64,000 nucleotides of DNA from Eunapius fragilis (Eukaryota > Porifera > Demospongiae > Spongillida > Spongillidae). Position 1 is the first letter of the stretch. Each line of letters begins with the position of its first letter. Under the pieces are notes generated by a model that had not been told where the DNA came from, searched no databases, and saw only the letters and a program-made list of their open reading frames with translations. Both the position numbers and the translations under genes were made by a program. Shown here piece after piece: positions 57,290 through 64,000 of the stretch. The DNA lies in the NCBI GenBank assembly GCA_963681505.1, contig OY811971.1, positions 5,245,408 through 5,309,407 of the forward strand. Reading direction: 5' to 3'.

Positions 57290-60200
57290 CTAAGTGTCTG
57301 CAGCAGTAGTATGGTGTTCTAGAGGTGACATGGGACCACAAGTACCTAGGTCCTCCATCTGTACAGCCTTCTGCAGAGCTTCCACCCAGCTGGGTGATAC
57401 ATAGGACCAAAAAAAAAAAAAGGAAAGTGTCATAATTATAATAATTTTTTTTGCCTTCTTGCTCTCGTTTTGACTGCTCTGTTATCCGAAATGAGGTTAA
57501 CCCCGAAAATTAGGGGTGAACCTCGCAGTTTAAAATGTCAGAATTCATGGTTCATTTGGGTAATAAAATATCGTTAGAGCAAACAGTCCTCAACCTTATC
57601 ACAGCAGAATGCTTAACTATTATGAATGGTCAAAATCAATGAGCTAACCACCACAGTCGATATAAGCACGCTATTACATGTACTGTATGCGCCTATTTAT
57701 TACAATGAGGGCATTATGCGGAAAGTGGCACGCTGCATTTCTCGAAACAGGGAGGTACATTAGCACTGACGTAACAGGGAGGTACATTAGCACTGATGTA
57801 CATTAGCACTGATGTAACAGGGAGGTACATTAGCACTGATGTAACAGGGTGGTACATTAGCACTGATGTAACAGGGAGGTACATTAGCACTGATGTAACA
57901 GGGAGGTACATTAGCACTGATGTAACAGGGAGGTACATTAGCACTGATGTAACTTTGCACTACAAGATATTTGCGTTAAAACACAATGCTTCCCTTGGGG
58001 CAAAGGTAGATAAACATACATGAAATTGGTAATCCTTTATATGCCAGCAATTCGGCCGCAGGACATTAGAACATACATGTGTACACACAACCTAACTCCC
58101 CTTGCATACCTTACATGTACCTTCCATGGATTCCTTTACTTACACATCCACACATACTCACACACCCCACCCACATGTTCACGTACTGATCAAAGTCCAC
58201 CTGGTTATCTAGCCTGAATGTTTCACAAAGGTCCTTTCGGTTAGAGCTGTGTATTAGACGAATTTGAGATATCGCTGGATCCTGAGGAAGGACACACACA
58301 CCACACCACAACACACATGCACACCACACCACACATGATGTGCTATCATGGCTCCACTTATTAACTCACAGGATGTACGGAGTATCCAGGAAGTGGACGT
58401 GAGTCGAAAGCCTTCACATCCTAAGTCACATGGTATGTGGATTAAAACAAGCACATGCACACACATCCAGCATGCACACACATATACACACATCCAGCAT
58501 GCACACACATATACACACATCCAGCATGCACACACATATACACACATCCAGCATGCACACACATATACACACATCCAGCATGCACACACATATACACACA
58601 TCCAGCATGCACACACATATACACACATCCAGCATGCACACACATATACACACACCCAGCATGCACACACACATACACACATCCAGCATGCACACACATA
58701 TAAACACATCCAGCATGCACACACATATACACACATCCAGCATGCACACACATATACACACATCCAGCATGCACACACATATACACACATCCAGCATGCA
58801 CACACATATACACACATCCAGCATGCACACACATATACACACATCCAGCATGCACACACATATACACACATCCAGCATGCACACACATATAAACACATCC
58901 AGCATGCACACACATATACACACATCCAGCATGCACACACATATACACACACCCAGCATGCACACACATATACACACATCCAGCATGCACACACATATAC
59001 ACACATTCAGCATGCACACACATATACACACATCCAGCATGCACACACATATACACACATCCAGCATGCACACACATATACACACATCCAGCATGCACAC
59101 ACATATACACACATCCAGCATGCACACACATATACACACATCCATACATACATACATACATACATGTACACACATACATGTACACATACACACTCAGCAC
59201 ACACACATAGTGATACAATCTATACACACAAGTGCACATACACAAACACACATACTGTACATGTACATGTACATGTACACAAACAGACAACACACACCAA
59301 CTGCACACACAGCAGACACATACATATACACGTATGCATATACACACAACACTTACATGCACGTGCACACACACATACACTGTACACACAACACCTAAAG
59401 GCCTTTCCTCACCTCGTGGGCCATAAACTTGTAGAGAACCAGATCATCCTTCAGCTGGAACCACGTCTTAATCCACTTCTTCCCCTCCTGCAGGAGCACG
59501 TAGGTGGCAAGGATTGCATCATCCTCGTAACCTTTGATCTGTGTTGTTACCATGACAATGACAGTTGTACCACGTACCAACAGTGCGACCAAGGAAAGCA
59601 CTTACGTCGAGCACACCGTCATGTTTCTCGTGTAAAGGTGCCGTGTACTTGACTGTAGGGAAGTACGTGATATCGTACACACACATTGCATACAGTACCA
59701 ACGACCATGATCCCCCCCCCCCCCCCCCCCCCCGCCCACCAGTATTGCATTGGATATTACTAAACACATGCCACACACAATGAAAACAACATGAGATGCT
59801 ACTACACATGTACATACTACACGTACATGTGTACATACTACACACGTACATACACATGTGTACATACTACACACAATTAGAAGCCGTGGCATGTAATCAG
59901 GACTACAAAAAAAAATTTATGGAAGGTTTGGGATAATCACCATAAAAATATCAGCATCACCAAAACAGTGGTCGAAGGTTGCACGCACACTTCGGTCAAT
60001 GAAGAATGCAATTTTAAAAAAAATCAGGTGAGGCCAGGGTATGTCATTACATCAGTGCTAGGCCTTTTTAAAACCCTAACCTGACCCTAAATCCACACAA
60101 ACCACACACACACACATCACACAAACCACACACATCACAAACCACACATCACAAACACACAAACCACACACACACTCACTCACCATCTTGGTCAAGGTTC

Positions 60201-63200
60201 ATAAGATGCCAACAGTCACCACACACTTTGTCCTCCTTCTTCATATACTCCAAGTAAGCCTTTGAGCTCAGGCAGTTGCCACACACAACCTGTGTGCACG
60301 TGGTGTGATGTGAGGAGTGTGTGCACGTGGGTGAGTGTGATGTGAGGAGTGTGTGCACGTGGGTGAGTGTGATGTGAGGAGTGTGTGCACGTGGTGTGAT
60401 GTGAGGAGTGCGTGCACGTGGGTGAGTGTGATGTGAGGAGTGTGTGCACGTGGTGTGATGTGAGGAGTGTGTGCACGTGGTGTGATGTGAGGAGTGTGTG
60501 CACATGGGTGAGTGTGATGTGAGGAGTGTGGGCATAGTTGTTGTACGTGCATGTGTATGTGAATGTGCATGTGTGTGTGTGCATGTGTATGTGAGTGTGC
60601 ATGTGTGTGTGCATGTGTATGTGAGTGTGCATGTGTGTGTGTGGGTGATGTTAGTGTTGGGCAGACAAACATGGTACTACATAGTACATTGTGACATAAA
60701 CTGGTTACTCAGCATGTACATGTACATGTACATGTGAACTGGCTATCACAACAAGTGGTCACATGACACTGTGGACTGCTAGCATGCAGTGGTCACATGA
60801 CACTGTGGACTGCCAACATGCAGTGGTCACATGACACTGTGGACTGCCAACATGCAGTGGTCACATGACACTGTGGACTGCCACACATGTAGCGTGCAGT
60901 GGTCACATGACACTGTGGACCATCAGCATGCAGCCAAGATGATCATTTTCATTGCATGAAAATGTTTTTGACCACTAGTGACGTGATAAAACTACTTCTC
61001 AGAAATTAGTTATTAGGTCCTATCTACATGTATAAAAGGGAAGGGGGAGAGGGGAGGTTAGGGAGGAGGGGGGAGGATAGGGAGGAGGGAAGGGGAGGAT
61101 AGGGAGGGGACGAGAAGGGGGAGGATAGGAAGGGGGAGGAGAGGGAAAGATAGGGAGGAGGGGAGGGGAGGGGAAGTGAAGGAGAGGGAGGATGAGTCAT
61201 TAAAAACCACGAGACTACACACATGACCACAGGTAACATAATCCCACCACCTACTGTAGCAAAGACCTCCTCCCCCCCACCTTGCTCCCACCAGATCCAC
61301 TCCCACCCCTTCCATCCACCCCTCCCACCCACCCCTTCCACCCCTCCCACCCACCCCTTCCACCCACCCCCCTCCTCTTATAAACAAGGAGACATCTAAC
61401 CTTCCCACACGCCCTGCAGTGGTGCCGTCTGAAGGTGATGGTGAACCCTTCCCTGCAACGCTGACACATGGTAACACTCTTGTCGTTCACCATGATGGGG
61501 GCCCTGGACCCTATCTTGCTGGAGTTCTTCTCCTTGATAAGCTGGACAAAATAAGTAAATTAATGAACCAACGAACCCAGTGTGCAAAATCCCTTGGCCC
61601 AGGGGCGTACCCAGCGGGGGGTTCGTAACCAAGGAAACCCGCAAAATTGCTAGGTAAATCAGATTTTACTAGCAATTTTGCGAGTTTCCTTGGTTTTACG
61701 AACCCCCCACTGGGTACCCACTGCAATACCACAACTGTACATGTAGATGTGTACATATTCGTGACCAATCAGGTGTACATGTACATGACCCATTCTCACC
61801 CCATTCAGGTGTACAGGTGTACATGTACATGTACTGACTTGCCCAGATCTTTCTCTATCTTCCTCTCCCCCTCTCCTCCTTCTCCCTCCCCTCCTCCCTC
61901 CCTCTCTCTCCCTCCCTATAACACACACACACACACATACACAAATTACCCTGGACTCTCTTCGTAAAGACAAGTTCTTTTTCCTGTTTTCATTAATAGC
62001 ACGAGACAATGTCTTAAGCAGGAGGATGAGGGGGAGGGGCAGAACAAGGATGATGATAACACTAATACTCAACAGCAGGCCCCTCCCATTGCCACGCCTC
62101 TTCCTCCCAGTCGCTTACATCCATCCAGTCCTGCTTCTCCTCTTCACAGCTTTAAAAAGATATTAAACGGCGATGATGATAAAAACAACCTCCCCTCCCG
62201 TAATCTGCCCCCCATAGTTACTAACCTGCCCCCTAGAACAAAGGAATGCTGTGTCCCCTTGACTGCGAAGGCATGGGGGATAATGGCAGCTTTCATGTCC
62301 TCAACCTACAACGTGTACAAATGCAGTCAATTTGGGTCCATCATAGAGAGAGAGAGAGAGGTGTAACCCTAGCACAGGTGAGCATTAAATAGGACTCACT
62401 ATCAGGTCCTTGAGGTGCAGCTCATGCTTCAGCCTGAATGAATGTTGGGACTGAGGCACAGTGCAGAGGAGGATATCGGTGAACTGGAGGAGTGAGGTAC
62501 ACGTTGGATAGGGAGGGAGGGAGGGAGAGGGAGAGGGAGGGAGGGAGAGGAGAGAGAGGGAGAGGTCATTGGTGAGGTACATGTATCTGCTATCTGACAC
62601 GGATGAAGTTCCCCTCACCCCCACCCCTCCTCACCCCCCATCTTCAGGTTTCAAGTACATAAACTACAGGCAAAATAATATTTTACACATAGGATACACG
62701 TCTCTATAAACAGCACATTGGGCCGACAATGTTATGCTTGACACTTGCAACATTCGCGATATGTAAAATGAGGAAGGGGGGAGGGGGAGGGGGAGGGGGA
62801 GGGTTGAGGGAGAGGGGGAGGGTTGAGGGAGAGGGGGGAGGGTTGAGGGAGAGGGGGGAGGGTTGAGGGAGAGGGGGGAGGGTTGAGGGAGAGGGGGAGG
62901 GTTGAGGGAGAGGGGAGGGTTGAGGGAGAGGGTTGAGGGAGAGGGTTGAGGGAGTGAGGGGGGAGGGTTGAGGGGGGTTGAGGGAGAAGAGGGAGGGTTG
63001 AGGGGGGTTGAGGGAGAGGGGGGAGGGTTGAGGGAGAGGGGGGAGGGTTGAGGGAAAGGAGGGAGGGTTGAGGGAGAGGTGAGGGGGAGTTAAGAGCATT
63101 GAGGGAGGGAGGAGGTTTGAGGGAGGCGGAGGGTTGTGGGAGAGGGGGTGGAGGGATGTGGGAGGGGTCATCACTCTATGTTAGGGTTAGATGTTTGACG

Positions 63201-63900
63201 CTCACAACCTACCAGCTGTACCAGCTAGGGAATGTACAGTGTAGTAGTAGTGAACAGACCAATTACAACTTTTCTACCACATCACGCGCATTTTATAATA
63301 CTATAATTGAATTGTGGGGGTGGGGGGAAACTGCATACACATGCATGTATGTGCTGACCACATAGGACACAAATTTTAGATTCCCTCCCCCTCCTCCTCC
63401 CTCCCCTCTCACCAAGAAGAACATATGTCGTGATGCACCCTTCTTTGTCGACTCCTTGATCAGTAATCCTTTGCGGAGGAACTCCTGCAATTGAGGGGGC
63501 AGAGTGGTGCAGGCACCGCAAACTGATTGCATCATGCCATTTAGCCCCACCCCCTCACCTATGCACTGTAACCACACCCCACCCCTCCACATCACGTATT
63601 GTAGCCCCACCCCTCCACACCACGTATTGTAGCCCCACCCCCTCCACATCTTATATTGTAGCCCCACCCCCTCCGCATCATGCATTGTAGCTGCACCCCC
63701 TCCGCATCGTGCATTGTAGCCCCACCCCTCACCTCCAAATAGATCAACCCACGATCCGCACATTACATCATGCACTGTAGCTAAACTCCACCCCCTCCCT
63801 TCCTCCACCTCCTCCCCCCACCTACTCTTCCAGGAGCCAACAGTGTGTTTTCGTAGTCTTGAAGAGAACGTTGGATTGACAGGATTTCATTGCAGCTCTC
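57290..63900 (-). CDS. FGD-like protein, PH-FYVE-PH part (5' end outside window)
   Basis: Exons: 63900-63826, 63484-63413, 62483-62400, 62305-62226, 62149-62119, 62012-61950, 61532-61401, 60289-60183, 59652-59606, 59538-59413, 58281-58187, 57389-57290 (stop TAG). The first ends [13 protein letters not shown], the DH-to-PH linker. PH1 is [56 protein letters not shown]. The FYVE finger has [20 protein letters not shown] and [16 protein letters not shown], with the basic RRHHCR motif for PI3P but MVND in place of WxxD. PH2 is [20 protein letters not shown] and ends [14 protein letters not shown]. The order PH-FYVE-PH matches FGD Rho/Cdc42 exchange factors, which act on actin at membranes. The catalytic DH domain would lie beyond 64000. 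All joins checked keep frame. Confidence 0.85.
57747..57955. repeat. 27-bp minisatellite, about 7 units
   Basis: Units of GGGAGGTACATTAGCACTGA plus TGTAACA, the first with a partial duplication. It lies in the intron between the last two exons of the FGD-like gene. The frame is open on both strands only because the period is 27. Confidence 0.93.
58460..59145. repeat. 27-bp minisatellite, about 25 units
   Basis: Units of TCCAGCATGCACACACATAT plus ACACACA, very uniform with scattered single changes. Purine/pyrimidine alternation makes it prone to Z-DNA. It lies in the FGD-like intron 59412-58282. It is followed by CA/TACA microsatellite DNA to about 59395. Confidence 0.95.
59712..59733. repeat. 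C run
   Basis: About 22 C in an FGD-like intron, on the opposite strand to transcription (so a G run in the transcript). Confidence 0.85.
60290..60650. repeat. GT-rich tandem repeats
   Basis: About eight copies of a unit like GTGTGATGTGAGGAGTGTGT GCACGTGG (28 bp, some with a GTGA insert), then GCATGTGTATGTGAGTGT repeats. It begins right at the acceptor of the second FYVE exon (60289), so the polypyrimidine side of that acceptor is made of this repeat. Confidence 0.9.
60750..60930. repeat. 34-bp tandem repeat, about 5 units
   Basis: Units of CAGTGGTCACATGACACTGT plus GGACTGCCAACATG. It is intronic in the FGD-like gene. Confidence 0.9.
61600..61723. mobile_element. near-perfect hairpin MITE (124 bp)
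   Basis: Arms of about 60 bp: CAGGGGCGTACCCAGCGGGG.. and, at the other end, the complement of CAGTGGGTACCCAGTGGGG... It lies in the intron before the FYVE exon. The tip resembles the hAT-like element at 28045. No clear target duplication. Confidence 0.85.
62765..63135. repeat. GA-rich minisatellite
   Basis: Many copies of GGTTGAGGGAGAGGGGGGA with length variation. It is intronic in the FGD-like gene. It has strong strand asymmetry. Confidence 0.92.
63565..63740. repeat. about 30-bp tandem repeat
   Basis: About six imperfect units of the form TGTAGCCCCACCCCTCCACA plus TCATGTAT. It lies in the first intron visible of the FGD-like gene. Confidence 0.85.
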
Positions 63901-64000
63901 CTGTAAGGGAGGGGGTGTGGTCACCAATAGGCCAGTAGAGGGGGTGTGGTCACCACCATTAGGTAACCAATAGGCCATATCACGTGTATGGGAGTGGGTG

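Noticed and set aside
58460..59145. CRISPR-like array of regular repeats
   Set aside because: The units are contiguous with no unique spacers, and the context is a eukaryotic intron.
58254..59652. Several open frames of 250-434 codons on both strands
   Set aside because: All come from the 27-bp minisatellite in an intron of the FGD-like gene. Frames open on both strands at once show period, not coding.

Overview
This window looks like nuclear DNA of a metazoan, most likely a sponge. That assignment is an inference. It rests on short introns with GT..AG borders, very short intergenic distances, animal gene families (a TRPA-like channel, an FGD-type PH-FYVE-PH protein, Ig/FnIII domains, a NOL9/GRC3-like kinase end) and a heavy load of degenerate retrotransposons, fold-back elements and minisatellites. 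No bacterial operons, rRNA genes, tRNA genes or CRISPR arrays were seen.

Layout. 1-520 (+) holds the last exons of a probable NOL9/GRC3-like gene, followed by a 24-bp minisatellite. From 1.4 to 9.4 kb and from 15.2 to 21.8 kb (both -) lie two tandem copies of one 15-16-exon gene. It encodes an ankyrin-repeat cation channel of TRPA type: ankyrin exons, S1-S6 with pore, a post-S6 helix and a C-terminal charged/coiled tail. The pore exons of the two copies are almost identical and the sensor exons have diverged. Each copy carries a different lesion. Their second introns and the DNA between them are packed with relics: a hAT element, tails and a core of a non-LTR retrotransposon, fold-back elements and long G or C runs.

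22-30 kb is gene-poor. It holds a pogo/Tigger-like transposon with TA flanks (26.1-28.0 kb), a hAT-like fold-back next to it, and small repeats. 30.2-31.9 kb (-) is the first of three copies of an unrecognised type I membrane protein gene (signal peptide, Ser/Thr-rich ectodomain, one transmembrane segment, conserved cytoplasmic tail). The others are at 39.2-41.3 kb (-) and 54.7-56.5 kb (+). Between copies 1 and 2 lie a small two-exon (+) gene model and a damaged Ig/FnIII gene (-).

41.6-54.4 kb is a retroelement nest bounded by two inverted copies of one non-LTR retrotransposon. Each copy has a 36-bp repeat expanded in frame inside its restriction-like endonuclease region (25 units in one, 6 in the other), and each abuts the 5' end of a membrane-protein gene. 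Between them are fold-back elements, a CT-rich minisatellite, an unexplained ORF, an internally deleted Ty3/gypsy element and a second type of reverse-transcriptase element. 57.3-64.0 kb (-) is the 3' half of an FGD-like Rho GEF gene. Its introns hold several minisatellites, including about 25 units of a 27-bp repeat.

How the genes relate: the two channels are recent tandem paralogs and the three membrane proteins are a local family. The sequence shows no functional link between the families.
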